Assembly (NCBI GenBank): GCA_964650845.1
Contig: CAZYXR010000007.1
Coordinates: 1 to 64,000, forward strand
Origin: UBA7692 sp964650845
GTDB lineage: Bacteria; Bacteroidota; Bacteroidia; Chitinophagales; LD1
Direction of reading: 5' to 3'
DNA: 64,000 nucleotides
The position numbers were made by a program, and so were the translations under genes. This document shows positions 18,014 to 28,290 of this stretch, in pieces. Numbering within the stretch: the first letter of the stretch is position 1; every line of letters starts with the position of its first letter. The notes beneath the pieces are model-generated. The model was not told where the DNA came from. It searched no databases and saw nothing but the letters and a program-made list of their open reading frames with translations.

Positions 18014-18994
18014 ATGCTTTATCAAACGCCATATCACAACAAACCACTTTCGGAATATTCATTTTTGATAACAGGAGGTGCGGGCTTTATAGGCTCACAC
18101 ATTGTAGAATATCTGCTAAAATTCGGAGCAAAAAAAGTGCGTGTACTCGACAATTTGCTAACCGGCCGTAAAGAGAATATTGATTTGTTTTTATCTAACC
18201 CTGCTTATGAATTTATTGATGGCAGCATTACCGATAAAGCCACGTGCGAAAAAGCTGTTACCGGAATTGATTTTGTTACACATCAGGCTGCACTTGGCTC
18301 TGTGCCACGCTCGGTAGCCAATCCGCAAGATACGCATTGGAATAATGTAGATGGCTTTTTGAATATGCTAATTGCTGCACGCGATGCAGGTGTAAAGAAA
18401 TTTGTGTATGCCTCATCTTCGAGCGTGTATGGCGATGAACCCAACTTGCCCAAAATTGAACAACGTATTGGCAGCCCGCTTTCGCCTTATGCAGTAAGTA
18501 AATACACAAATGAGTTGTATGCAAAGGTTTTTCACACAAACTATGCGTTGCCGGTAGTTGGCTTGCGCTACTTCAACATTTTTGGTCCACGGCAAGACCC
18601 CAATGGTCAATATGCTGCGGTAATTCCACTTTTTGTTGATGGCATATTAAATAACAAAGCGGTGTTCATCAATGGAAATGGCGAACAAACTCGCGATTTC
18701 ACATTTGTTGAAAATGCAGTGCAAGCAAACATCAAGGCGTTTTTTAGTAGCAACGAAGCCAATGCAGAGGTATTCAACATAGCATTTAGCGAAAGTTTTT
18801 CGGTAAACACTTTATTCTTTTCCATTCAAAAACTTTTGAACTCGAACCATCAACCTACCTACCGCGAACCGCGTCAAGGCGACATTCAGCATTCATTGGC
18901 AGATATTTCAAAAGCACAAAAACTCTTAGGCTACGAGCCAAAATTCAGTTTCAAAGATGGATTGAAACTTACTGTTGATTATTTTACCAAGTAA
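18014..18994 (+). CDS. UDP-sugar 4-epimerase of the WbpP/TviC type
   Basis: A 326-residue extended SDR enzyme: Rossmann GGAGFIGSH near the N-terminus, the TDxATCEKAV-type acidic loop, active-site Ser region YASSSSVYGDEP, catalytic Tyr-Lys in SPYAVSKYTNE, and RYFNIFGPRQDPNGQYAAVIP. The pattern fits UDP-GlcNAc(A) C4-epimerases of polysaccharide synthesis more than GalE. It lies 38 bp after bioF, perhaps in the same transcript, though the functions are unrelated. ATG 18014 is chosen; the upstream TTG at 18002 is less likely. Confidence 0.85.
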   Translation: MLYQTPYHNKPLSEYSFLITGGAGFIGSHIVEYLLKFGAKKVRVLDNLLTGRKENIDLFLSNPAYEFIDGSITDKATCEKAVTGIDFVTHQAALGSVPRSVANPQDTHWNNVDGFLNMLIAARDAGVKKFVYASSSSVYGDEPNLPKIEQRIGSPLSPYAVSKYTNELYAKVFHTNYALPVVGLRYFNIFGPRQDPNGQYAAVIPLFVDGILNNKAVFINGNGEQTRDFTFVENAVQANIKAFFSSNEANAEVFNIAFSESFSVNTLFFSIQKLLNSNHQPTYREPRQGDIQHSLADISKAQKLLGYEPKFSFKDGLKLTVDYFTK

Positions 18995-19002
18995 AAAGTT
19001 GT

Positions 19003-20889
19003 TTACTTTTTAGAAGCAAACTTCATAAGCGCAATTACCATCACCGCAATGATTAGCTGAGCCGATAGCGTTTCTACCGTTGGAAAAATGCCGAGCAACT
19101 CCACCTCTGGAAATTGCAAATAATGAACATCCAACAATCCTGTTTCTTGAAAAGCCCTTGTACCTTTTCCGGCAAGCACTACAGCCAATATACCCATCAT
19201 TATTGATGAGATTTTAAACAACTTCTGAATGGGCAGTTTAGCCGAAAACTTCAATGTAATAACAGCAAATACCATTACCAATAAAAAAGCAACCACAAAA
19301 CCCACTCCCAATGCCAGCGACTGCGTTCCTTTGCTTTCCATATTCAATGCCGAAAGAAACAACACGCTTTCGAAAACCTCGCGAAACACAACAAAGAATG
19401 CTACACCTGCCAAGCCCAATGCGCTACTATTGCTGGCTGCTGATTTTACTAAACCTTCTACATATTTCTTCCAACTTTCGGCATTCGATTTACCATGAAG
19501 CCAAAACCCAATATACAACAACATAGCAACCGCTGTGAAAGAAATAACACCCTCCAAGATTTCAATATTGGCAAAGCCAACAGTCAATAATTTTTCGCTT
19601 AAAAACCATAAACCAAAACCAATTAAAATAGCAACAACCCATCCGGCATGGATAAACTTTTTTTGATGATGCAAACCTGCCTTGCCCAACACCGCTAAGA
19701 TTGTCATGATAACCAAGAACGCCTCCAAACCTTCGCGCAGCAAAATTGCCAAGGTCATCCAAAAAGCCATTAAGAAAGAATACTGTTTACTCTCCAATTC
19801 TTTGGCTGCATCTGCTATTGATTTCTTTGCAGTTTGCACAGCAAGTTCAACCATTGCTTCTTCTGCTTGATTTTTTACCAAAATGCGCACCTGCATCATT
19901 TCCCGCTCCAACCTTTCGGCAAGACTTGGGTTTACAGATTTCAACGGAACTTCCACAGCTTCAACACCTTCTAAATAAGCTGTTGCTGCCAATGCCTGAG
20001 CCTTTTTATAATCGGCATTTTTATATGCTGCCAATGCTTCGTCTAAATGCTTTAAAGCAATGTTCAAAAACGTGTTGTTTGCTTGGGCTGGTTGCTGCAA
20101 TCTAAGGGCTGCAATTGCGGTTTCAGAAAGTTCGTACTTCTCTTCAAGTTCTTCTTCATTTAAAGAAGCAATTTCGGCAAGTGGAATAGTTGCTATTGAT
20201 TCCCCATCGGTGCTTTTTGTGCTATGGCGAAGCGACAAAATATAAAACGCCACATCCCAAACCTCAGCATCGCTAAGTGTTGGAAATGCCTTCATTCCGG
20301 TGCCTTGAATGCCCAACCGAACAGTATTAAAAACTGCAAAAGGGCTTAGCTCTTCCATGCGTTCTTCTTCATGAAAATTACGCGGCAGTGGATTCAACTC
20401 TACTCCTTCTGCGCCATCACCAAAACCTGTTGCGCCATGGCATTTTGCACAATCTGCCGCATACACTTTTGCTCCGTTTAAAATATTGGGATACACCGTT
20501 GGCGCAGTAGCAACCTTACTAATTCTAATAAATTCCTTTTTTAAAAAAGAAGCCGTAACCGAAACTTGCTCTGCATCTTTCTTTTGGTCAATATCGCGAT
20601 GTAAAGCCCGCACTTTTGCGCCATATAGCAGCGTATCTTCGCTCGATAGGGAAGCCGAAAAATCGGCATAAAACGCAATGATGTTTTCGGCAAACTCATG
20701 CATTTCTTCGTACTCAACTTCACTAATTATTTTACCGTCTTTTACTGCATTGCCATAATCGCCCTCTATGTAACTAAGCGCGTGTATTAAAGCGCGCGCA
20801 TTTTCGTTTGAAGCAAATGCAACTATATTAAAAAGTAATAATAAAGGCAGTAAAAAAGTATTCTTCAGGCTATCAGTTTTCATATTCAA
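19003..20889 (-). CDS. FTR1 iron permease fused to a cytochrome c domain
   Basis: A 628-residue protein with a signal peptide, an N-terminal helical domain (30-130), a class I cytochrome c domain with heme site C147-x-x-C150-H151, a helical linker (270-365), and a seven-helix FTR1 permease. Both iron-binding REGLE-type motifs are present (REGLEA at 385-390 and REVFES at 503-508). FTR1 permeases import Fe(III) after oxidation of Fe(II); the attached heme domain may accept those electrons. It is convergent with the epimerase gene, 8 bp apart. valS lies upstream on the same strand, 67 bp away. Confidence 0.9.
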   Translation of the reverse strand: MNMKTDSLKNTFLLPLLLLFNIVAFASNENARALIHALSYIEGDYGNAVKDGKIISEVEYEEMHEFAENIIAFYADFSASLSSEDTLLYGAKVRALHRDIDQKKDAEQVSVTASFLKKEFIRISKVATAPTVYPNILNGAKVYAADCAKCHGATGFGDGAEGVELNPLPRNFHEEERMEELSPFAVFNTVRLGIQGTGMKAFPTLSDAEVWDVAFYILSLRHSTKSTDGESIATIPLAEIASLNEEELEEKYELSETAIAALRLQQPAQANNTFLNIALKHLDEALAAYKNADYKKAQALAATAYLEGVEAVEVPLKSVNPSLAERLEREMMQVRILVKNQAEEAMVELAVQTAKKSIADAAKELESKQYSFLMAFWMTLAILLREGLEAFLVIMTILAVLGKAGLHHQKKFIHAGWVVAILIGFGLWFLSEKLLTVGFANIEILEGVISFTAVAMLLYIGFWLHGKSNAESWKKYVEGLVKSAASNSSALGLAGVAFFVVFREVFESVLFLSALNMESKGTQSLALGVGFVVAFLLVMVFAVITLKFSAKLPIQKLFKISSIMMGILAVVLAGKGTRAFQETGLLDVHYLQFPEVELLGIFPTVETLSAQLIIAVMVIALMKFASKK

Positions 20890-20956
20890 CTTGATATTTT
20901 CGTTCTAACTCAGTTTGCACGATAATGCATATTGCACAAAAAATTTCAGCGCAGTT

Positions 20957-23572
20957 TTATCTCAAACTTTCTTCCAACATTTTAATTTTTTGCAAAGTGT
21001 CATCGCGCTTTTTCTTTTCGTTGTCTAACACATTTGCAGGTGCAGAAGCAACAAATTTTTCGTTGCTAAGTTTCTTTTCTACGCTGGCCAAAAAACCTTT
21101 CGCGTACTCCAACTCTTTCAATGCTTTTTCGCGTTCGGCTGCAGCGTCTGTTACGGTGCCGGTATCCACAAAAAATTTATATCCTTTTAATACAAAGCCT
21201 TTCAATTGCTTTAACTCTTGAGTGGTAGATTCAAACTCCTCCAATTTGCAAAGTTTGCTGATGCTATCGGTAAATGAAGCAAAGCTGACCTCATCATTAC
21301 CACTGTAATAGCATTTTGCCGAAGTTGCATTTTTCATTCCGGCTTTGGTGCGTATATCGCGGATGTTTGAAATTACCTCAAATGCAAGTTCAGCTTCATT
21401 TAAAATTTGAGCATTGTTGTTTGAATTGCCCGATCGAGGATATGATGCCACGCAAATACTTTCGCCTTCGGCTCTTGCGCTTAGTGTTTGCCATATTTCT
21501 TCGGTAATAAATGGCATGAAAGGATGCAGTAGCAACATCAACTTTTCGTAGAACTCTACCGTTTTGTTGTAAGTAGCACTATCTATTGGTTTGCCATATT
21601 CCGGTTTTATTAGTTCCAAATACCACGAGCAAAAATCATCCCACAACAATTTATAAAGATTCATCAGAGCTTCACTTAATCGAAAATCCTCGAATGAATT
21701 GCCGAGTTCTGCTATTGTAGCATTCAGTTTAGTTTCAAACCACTGAATGGCTATTTCATTTTGCCCGTTGCTGCCATCTGTAACTTCCCAGCCTTTTATC
21801 AAGCGAAGTGCATTCCACATTTTGTTGCAGAAATTTCTGCCTTGTTCGGGTTGCTTATCGTCATACAGCAAATCGTTGCCCGCAGCAGCAGCACTCATTA
21901 CACCAAACCGCACCCCATCGGCACCAAACTTTGCCAATAGTTCTAAGGTGTCGGGTGAATTGCCGAGGCTCTTGCTCATTTTTCTGCGCTGTTTATCGCG
22001 CACCATGCCGGTAAAATATACTTTGCTGAAAGGCTTTTCATTTTTGAATTCGTAGCCTGCAAAAATCATTCTTGCTACCCAAAAGAAGATAATATCCCAA
22101 CCGGTAACCAGCACCGAAGTGGGATAGTAATATTGAATGTCTTTATTGTTTGGATCTTTAAAACCATCGAACACACTGATGGGCCACAACCACGAGCTAA
22201 ACCAAGTGTCCACCACATCTTCATCCTGATGAATATCTTGTGCTGTAAGCAAAGAGCCTTGCGTTTTGAGTTTTGCAAGTGCTTCAGTTTCGGTTTTGGC
22301 AACAGCAACTAAATTACCATTTTCATCATACCAAGCAGGTATGCGCTGCCCCCACCATAGCTGGCGGCTGATGGGCCAATCGCGGAAGTTTTCTAACCAA
22401 TGCTTATAGAGATTTTTAAATCTATCGGGGAAAAATTGAATGTTGTCATTCATCACATTTTCGAGCGCGGGCTTTACAATTTCTTCCATGCGCACGAACC
22501 ACTGTAAAGAAAGTCGAGGTTCTACCACAGCGCGTGTTCTTTCGCTCAATCCTATCTTATTTGTAATCGTTTCTGTTTTAAGTAGTAATCCATCTTCTTC
22601 TAATTGTTTTACTGCCAGCTTGCGTGCTTTAAAACGATCTTCGCCTACAAACACTTGCGCTACTTGGCTTACAGTTCCATCTTCATTAAAACAATCAATA
22701 ACCTGCAGGTTGAATTTTTTTCCAATTTCATAGTCGTTAATATCGTGCGCGGGTGTAATTTTTAAAGCTCCTGTACCAAATTCAATGTCCACATAATCAT
22801 CGGAAATAACAGGCACTTCGCGATTTACCAAAGGCACAATTACCGTTTTACCAACAAGATTTTTATATCGTTCGTCATTAGGGTTTACACACACAGCCAC
22901 ATCGCCCATAATAGTTTCGGGGCGCACGGTGGCCACAACCAAATGCTCATCGCTATCTTTCAACTTGTACTTTACAAAATAGAGCGATGCTTGTTGCTCT
23001 TCGTGCATTACCTCTTCGTTGCTAAGCGTGGTTTTTGCCGCAGGATCCCAATTCACCATTTTCAAATCGCGATAGAGATAACCTTTATTATAAAGATGAA
23101 TAAAGCTATCGGCAACGGCATCGCTAAGGTCGGGCTCCATTGTAAAACGCGTACGTTGCCAATCGCAACTTGCACCCAGTTTTTTTAATTGCTCTAAAAT
23201 TATTCCACCGTATTTATCTTTCCACTCAAAGGCATGTTTCAAAAATTCTTCGCGAGTAATGTCGCTTTTTTTGATGCCCTTTTCGCGCAACATCTGCACC
23301 ACTTTTGCCTCGGTGGCAATAGAGGCATGGTCGGTTCCGGGCACCCAACAGGCATTTTTGCCTTCCATGCGTGCTTTGCGTATCAAAATATCTTGGATGG
23401 TATTGTTAAGCATGTGCCCCATGTGCAAAACACCTGTAACGTTGGGCGGTGGAATAACAATAGTAAACGGCTCGCGCTCATCGGGCTCGCTGTGAAACAA
23501 ATTTTTATCTAACCAAAATTGATACCATTTATCTTCAACCGCTGCGGGGTTATATGTTTTTTCCAATTCCAT
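20957..23572 (-). CDS. valS: Valyl-tRNA synthetase
   Basis: An 871-residue class Ia synthetase. HIGH motif in PPPNVTGVLHMGHML, zinc-less editing domain (CP1), the catalytic WWGQRIPAWY segment, KMSKS in RRKMSKSLGNSPD, and a C-terminal coiled coil (AAEREKALKELEYAKGFLASV...). ATG 23572 (MELEKTYNPAAVEDKWY) is the family start; the open frame extends further upstream without matching the family. Complete. Confidence 0.97.
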   Translation of the reverse strand: MELEKTYNPAAVEDKWYQFWLDKNLFHSEPDEREPFTIVIPPPNVTGVLHMGHMLNNTIQDILIRKARMEGKNACWVPGTDHASIATEAKVVQMLREKGIKKSDITREEFLKHAFEWKDKYGGIILEQLKKLGASCDWQRTRFTMEPDLSDAVADSFIHLYNKGYLYRDLKMVNWDPAAKTTLSNEEVMHEEQQASLYFVKYKLKDSDEHLVVATVRPETIMGDVAVCVNPNDERYKNLVGKTVIVPLVNREVPVISDDYVDIEFGTGALKITPAHDINDYEIGKKFNLQVIDCFNEDGTVSQVAQVFVGEDRFKARKLAVKQLEEDGLLLKTETITNKIGLSERTRAVVEPRLSLQWFVRMEEIVKPALENVMNDNIQFFPDRFKNLYKHWLENFRDWPISRQLWWGQRIPAWYDENGNLVAVAKTETEALAKLKTQGSLLTAQDIHQDEDVVDTWFSSWLWPISVFDGFKDPNNKDIQYYYPTSVLVTGWDIIFFWVARMIFAGYEFKNEKPFSKVYFTGMVRDKQRRKMSKSLGNSPDTLELLAKFGADGVRFGVMSAAAAGNDLLYDDKQPEQGRNFCNKMWNALRLIKGWEVTDGSNGQNEIAIQWFETKLNATIAELGNSFEDFRLSEALMNLYKLLWDDFCSWYLELIKPEYGKPIDSATYNKTVEFYEKLMLLLHPFMPFITEEIWQTLSARAEGESICVASYPRSGNSNNNAQILNEAELAFEVISNIRDIRTKAGMKNATSAKCYYSGNDEVSFASFTDSISKLCKLEEFESTTQELKQLKGFVLKGYKFFVDTGTVTDAAAEREKALKELEYAKGFLASVEKKLSNEKFVASAPANVLDNEKKKRDDTLQKIKMLEESLR

Positions 23573-23681
23573 GCGGGCGAAGATATTTAAGAGAAGGGAA
23601 TTGGATAAAGTGTTTTTATAAAGAAACTTAATATCGTGCCTTCGCACTCGCAGATTACACCCAAACCAATACTTGCAAAAG

Positions 23682-24869
23682 CTATAAAGCCGAAAAAATG
23701 AGCGAGCTACAATTACCGCCAAAGCCAAATGAATTGCTCATTACATGCTTTAAAGTAGCTTTTTGATAAGACAACACAGGGGTCAATCCCGTAGTTTCTA
23801 TGGGTGTAGCAAAGTTTACACTTGGGTAAATTTCTTGATGAGTAAGATTAAGCAAGCAAAATACTGCTTCTATTGCTCCCGCTGCGCCAAGTGTGTGTCC
23901 AATATTAGATTTTGTGGAAGAAAATGGCGGGGGCGATTCAAACAAACGAACCATGCCTACACTCTCTTTTTCGTCATTATTTTCGGTGCCGGTGCCGTGC
24001 GTATTGATGTAATCTATCTGTGATGGTTTTAATCCCGCTACTCGCAAAGCTTCATGCATGGCAAGGTATGGACCATCGCCATCATCGGATAATGAAGAAG
24101 GGTGAAAAGCATCATTGGTATTGGACCAACCACTTACTTCGCCATAATGTTTTTTGCCTTGAGCATCTTCTTCTTTTTCTAAAATCAAAAAGGCGGCACC
24201 TTCGCCAAGGTTAAGCCCCGCACGATCTTTATCGAATGGTCGGCATTGTTTTGAAGAAAGAATATTAAGTGAGTTAAAACCGTTTATTGTAAACTTTGCA
24301 AGACTATCGGTACCACCCACGATGGCGCGCTTTGCAAAGCCATTCTTCAATAATCTGGCGCCATACATAATGGCATTGGCTGCCGAAGATCAAGCCGTAT
24401 TGAAGGTATTTATAACACCACCAATTTTGTAACGCTCTTGAATATACATATTTACCGAACCAAGATTGTATGATGAAATATACTCGGAACCAATTTCGTT
24501 TTTGTTGGCATCCATATAAAGTTCATCGCTCAAACACATCCCTCCTATTGTGTTGCCATTCAACAGTGCCGTGCCGGACGATTGCAAATCTGCTGCCGAA
24601 AGATTGCTATCGGCAATGGCCTGTTGAAATGCGTGAAGTGCCAAAAGTGTAGTGCGTGTAACACCTGGCTCTACCACCCCTAACTGCTGTTTCAAATCAG
24701 CGTTTGAAATTTTTATTTCGCCAAAAGGCAATACCGATGCGTATTTTGAAGGAAAGAGTTCGAGATTAGAGAATGCACTTCTACCCTCTTTTAACGCAGT
24801 GCGATTAGCTGAAACTGTTGCGCCAAGAGGCGTGATGACACCAATACCTGTAACAACAATTTTACTCAT
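23682..24869 (-). CDS. Beta-ketoacyl-ACP synthase with in-frame TGA at the catalytic Cys codon
   Basis: A 395-codon ketosynthase of the type found in flexirubin/aryl-polyene gene clusters. The frame runs unbroken except for TGA at codon 160 (24390-24392): NTFNTA-TGA-SSAANAIMYGARL. In the family this position is the catalytic Cys of TACSSA. The other catalytic residues are intact: His291 (NTHGTG), Lys320 and His325 (KSNIGHT), plus GGTDSLAKF and the LNLGEGAAF loop. TGA is an ordinary stop elsewhere in the window (42825-42827, 30837-30839). Explanations are a nonsense mutation or sequence error of TGC/TGT, or selenocysteine insertion. The start overlaps the ACP stop by 4 bp (ATGA). Confidence 0.85.
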
Positions 24870-25144
24870 GCCTGCGGTGCAGTTTCAGTTCGTTTTTGTT
24901 CAATGAACTCAACCATGCTATTTATGTTCGTTAAAATTTTTCTACCTTCTTTCGGGTCTTCAATTTTCAATCCATACTCGCGCTCCAACATTACTACCAG
25001 TTCAATAGAGTCAATAGAATCTAAGCCAAGACCTTCGCCAAACATCGGCATATCGTCTTCTATTTGCTCTGGGGTAACATGAAGCAGGTTCAAATACTTC
25101 ACAATGTGTTGTTTCAACTCTTTTTTCAATTCTTCTTTGTCCAT
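24866..25144 (-). CDS. Acyl carrier protein (flexirubin/aryl-polyene type)
   Basis: A 92-residue ACP. The phosphopantetheine Ser43 lies in GLGLDSIDSIELV, followed by MLEREYGLKIED. It is longer than the ~78-residue fatty-acid AcpP and has the DSID attachment motif usual in secondary-metabolite ACPs of Bacteroidota. Its stop overlaps the ketosynthase start by 4 bp, indicating that the pair is translated together. It lies 17 bp downstream of the (frameshifted) permease gene. Confidence 0.88.
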   Translation of the reverse strand: MDKEELKKELKQHIVKYLNLLHVTPEQIEDDMPMFGEGLGLDSIDSIELVVMLEREYGLKIEDPKEGRKILTNINSMVEFIEQKRTETAPQA

Positions 25145-25161
25145 CTGTAAAGTCGATTAAA

Positions 25162-26509
25162 TCAAATAAAATTTTGCTTTTTCAATCCTGCAACTGCCGC
25201 AAGTTGAAGTGCGAATATAATAACAAGCAACGGTATCAGGCTTGCAATAACATCTTTGGTATAGCCTGCTTTTAAAAACAATGTGTAAAACGCTTCCATG
25301 CACCAGTGCAAAAGCCGGTACCACAATACCGCCAATGGCTGCTAATATTACTACCGAAACCGCCCCAAAGCCAATTGCCTGCTCCATTGATTTGGCATAA
25401 ACCCCCACCAACACGCCATAGCTTACAGCACACCAACCGCAAAAAACAGAAACAATAAACAGGTTAAAAAGATTTGCGGGCAACACCAATGTAGGTAGCC
25501 CTAAATGTGGAAAAAGAAATATGCCCAACGAAAAAATAACTGCCACTTGCGCCAAAGTAACCACTACGTAGGTAATTTGCTTTGCATGTAGATTCATCAA
25601 AAAACTCGTAGGTAATGTTTTTAGCCGTACTGCGCTACCACTTAGCTTTTCTTTTACAATGCTGGTACTAAGTGAAACAACAATAAAAAACATAGCAAAA
25701 ATTGTCCATGCAGGCACATTGTGCTGAGTTGCATTGGGTATAATACTGCTACCATCTTTAGCTACAGGTATTTCGTTTATCACAGCGCGATTGCCAAATA
25801 TTTCTTCTTCCAACGAAGCGGGCAATTGCTTACTATTTAATGAAAAGTAAAGCGCCTGAAGTATTTCTTGATTCTCGGTAAACTGCTGGGCACTACGCAA
25901 AGCACCGCCCACCGAAAATCTAAAAGACTCTTGCAATACAGGATTATAAAACAAAGTTAGAGGTTGCTGGGCAGGCAAAACTGAATCTTTAGCAACTTCG
26001 CTACCAGCAGCCAAACCAAATTCCTCTAAAGCCTTTGCCGCAATACTTTTTGCCTTTGCCGACATTGCCACAGAAAACCCATTGGGAATTACAATTGAAA
26101 CTAACGACTCTTGTTCGTGCATCAAATCGCTTACCTGCCTATCGCTCAAATCAGCATCTGCATTCGCAATTTGGAACATGCCAATTTTATCTAATGCAGT
26201 AATCAATTGCTTGCTGCTTGTTCCGGTATCTCTGTTACAAATCAACAATGGAATAGAATGGTCGTTCACAAGTTTATAAGCACTATTTTGAATACTTGTA
26301 ATTACCACCACCAGCAACACCGGCATAGCAAAAATAACCGCCAATGCAGCTTTGTCGCGCAACAGAATCCGCAAATCTTTTTTTATGGCAGTATAGAGTT
26401 TAAACAATGCTTGCTTATTTTTTCGCGCAGCAAATGTATAATGATTTATTACTTGCAGATTTAGGGAGTTATGATACTGACTACCAATAGTCCACCAACA
26501 AATCTGCAA
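25162..26509 (-). pseudogene. ABC-2 type permease, frameshifted by a deletion
   Basis: The first ~400 codons encode an ABC-2 membrane permease: KKDLRILLRDKAALAVIFAMPVLLVVVITSI (first helix), a large extracytoplasmic domain, then MFFIVVSLSTSIVKEKLSG and several helices ending GGIVVPAF. The original frame then gives unrelated residues to 25157. In another frame LHWCMEAFYTLFLKAGYTKDV...LQLAAVAGLKKQNFI continues to a stop at 25162-25164, a proper permease end. Only a few bases link PAF to LHW where about 15-20 residues are expected, so roughly 50 bp appear lost at about 25311-25313. The N-terminus also lacks a convincing ATG (26509 gives an atypical start; TTG 26407 is possible). Confidence 0.75.
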
Positions 26510-26547
26510 GTCGCAAATTCTCGCCCCATTTTTATTTGCTTTGCATC

Positions 26548-28251
26548 ATGCAAAAAAGGTGGCATTTAATAGAAGCAGATGAAGGTAAGGTAAAAGCCCT
26601 TAGCAAAACATTACATATTCATCCGGCTTTGCTGAAACTGCTGGTGCAACGAGGCATATACACTTATGATGAAGCCAAGGATTTTTTCAACCCCGATTTA
26701 GCAAAGCTGCACAATCCATTTTTGATGAAAGATATGGATGCAGCCGTGCATAGAATATTGAAAGCAATTGAAAGGGGAGAGAAAATTTTGATTTATGGCG
26801 ATTACGATGTGGACGGCACCACATCGGTTGCTACGGTTTATCTTTTTTTAAAAAGCATTTACACCAACATTGATTATTACATCCCAAACAGATATACCGA
26901 AGGTTACGGTGTTTCATTACGCGGCATAGACTATGCCGATGAAACAGCTTGCAGCTTGATTATTGCTTTAGACTGCGGTGTAAAATCGAATGATAAAGTT
27001 GCTTACGCCACCACAAAAAATATTGACTTTATCATTTGCGACCACCACCTGCCAGGCGATGAATTGCCGACCGCAATTGCCGTGCTTGACCCAAAACGCA
27101 CAGACTGCAACTACCCGTACAAAGAGTTAAGCGGCTGCGGCATTGGCTTTAAACTAATTCAAGCAATTTGTATGCAGCAAGGCTTGCCACTAAGCCAATG
27201 TTACGCCTTGTTGGATTTAGTGTGTGTAAGTATTGCATCAGATATTGTTCCCATTACGGGCGAAAATAGAATTCTTGCATTTCACGGCCTACAACTACTA
27301 AACAGCGAGTCGGTTTCGCATGGTTTAAAATCGCTGAAAAACATTGCCGGCATCAATAAAAAAATGGACATCACAGATGTAGTGTTTGTGCTGGGGCCAC
27401 GCATTAATGCAGCAGGCAGAATTGAAGACGCAAAACATGCCGTAAAACTACTGATTGGCGAAGCCGATGTAGTAGATGAACATGCCGAAACATTGCACGA
27501 TTTGAATGCTACCCGCAAAGATTTGGACAAACAGATTACTGCCGAAGCTCTTGCCATGATTGAGCAAGATGAGTTTATGCAAAATGCAAAAACATCGGTT
27601 GTGTTTAATGAAACATGGAACAAAGGAGTGATTGGCATTGTAGCTTCGCGGCTTACAGAAACTTACTATCGCCCAACCATTGTTTTAACCGAAAGCGATG
27701 GAAAAGTTACCGGCAGCGCACGCAGCGTAAAACACTTCGATTTATATGAAGCTATTTACGCCTGCCGCGAACATCTGATACAATTTGGCGGACATAAATT
27801 TGCTGCTGGATTAACCATGCACAAAGAAAACCTCGATGCCTTTAAAATTGCTTTTGAAAATGAAGTTGCGCGCACCATTTCCGAGCAACATTTAATACCT
27901 GAAATTGAAATTGATTGCGAACTTCAACCGATAGACATTACCAACAGATTCTACTCAACCATTAAAAGAATAGCACCCTTTGGCCCTAGTAACATGAAAC
28001 CGGTTTTTGTTTTGAAAAATCAAGTTGATTCGGGGTATAGCAAAGTATTAAAAGACACTCATTTAAAACTATCACTAAAAGTTAGCGACAGGAATTACAT
28101 AAATGGCATTGGCTTTGGTATGGCCGATAAGTTTGCATTGGTTCAACATGAAAACTTCGATGTGGCATTTACAATAGAAGAGAATGAATGGGAAGGAAAA
28201 AAAAACCTTCAATTGATGATCAAGGACATTAGAAAACATGACCCGAAATAG
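26548..28251 (+). CDS. recJ: Single-stranded-DNA exonuclease RecJ
   Basis: A 567-residue 5'-3' exonuclease of the DHH family for recombination and repair. Metal-binding motifs: YGDYDVDGTTSVA (about 83-95), LDCGVKS, CDHHLPG (motif III), DLVCVSIASDIVP, and the DHHA1 motif FGGHKFAAGLTM. Length and order are normal. ATG 26548 (MQKRWHLIEADE) is chosen over TTG 26536. It is transcribed divergently from the permease pseudogene. Confidence 0.95.
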   Translation: MQKRWHLIEADEGKVKALSKTLHIHPALLKLLVQRGIYTYDEAKDFFNPDLAKLHNPFLMKDMDAAVHRILKAIERGEKILIYGDYDVDGTTSVATVYLFLKSIYTNIDYYIPNRYTEGYGVSLRGIDYADETACSLIIALDCGVKSNDKVAYATTKNIDFIICDHHLPGDELPTAIAVLDPKRTDCNYPYKELSGCGIGFKLIQAICMQQGLPLSQCYALLDLVCVSIASDIVPITGENRILAFHGLQLLNSESVSHGLKSLKNIAGINKKMDITDVVFVLGPRINAAGRIEDAKHAVKLLIGEADVVDEHAETLHDLNATRKDLDKQITAEALAMIEQDEFMQNAKTSVVFNETWNKGVIGIVASRLTETYYRPTIVLTESDGKVTGSARSVKHFDLYEAIYACREHLIQFGGHKFAAGLTMHKENLDAFKIAFENEVARTISEQHLIPEIEIDCELQPIDITNRFYSTIKRIAPFGPSNMKPVFVLKNQVDSGYSKVLKDTHLKLSLKVSDRNYINGIGFGMADKFALVQHENFDVAFTIEENEWEGKKNLQLMIKDIRKHDPK

Positions 28252-28290
28252 CTGCGTTCTACTCATCCTTATCTTAACTACTTTGCCGCG

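Noticed and set aside
24390..24392. General TGA recoding in this organism
   Set aside because: Intact genes in the window end in TGA (methyltransferase at 42825-42827, pentapeptide protein at 30837-30839), so TGA is a normal stop.
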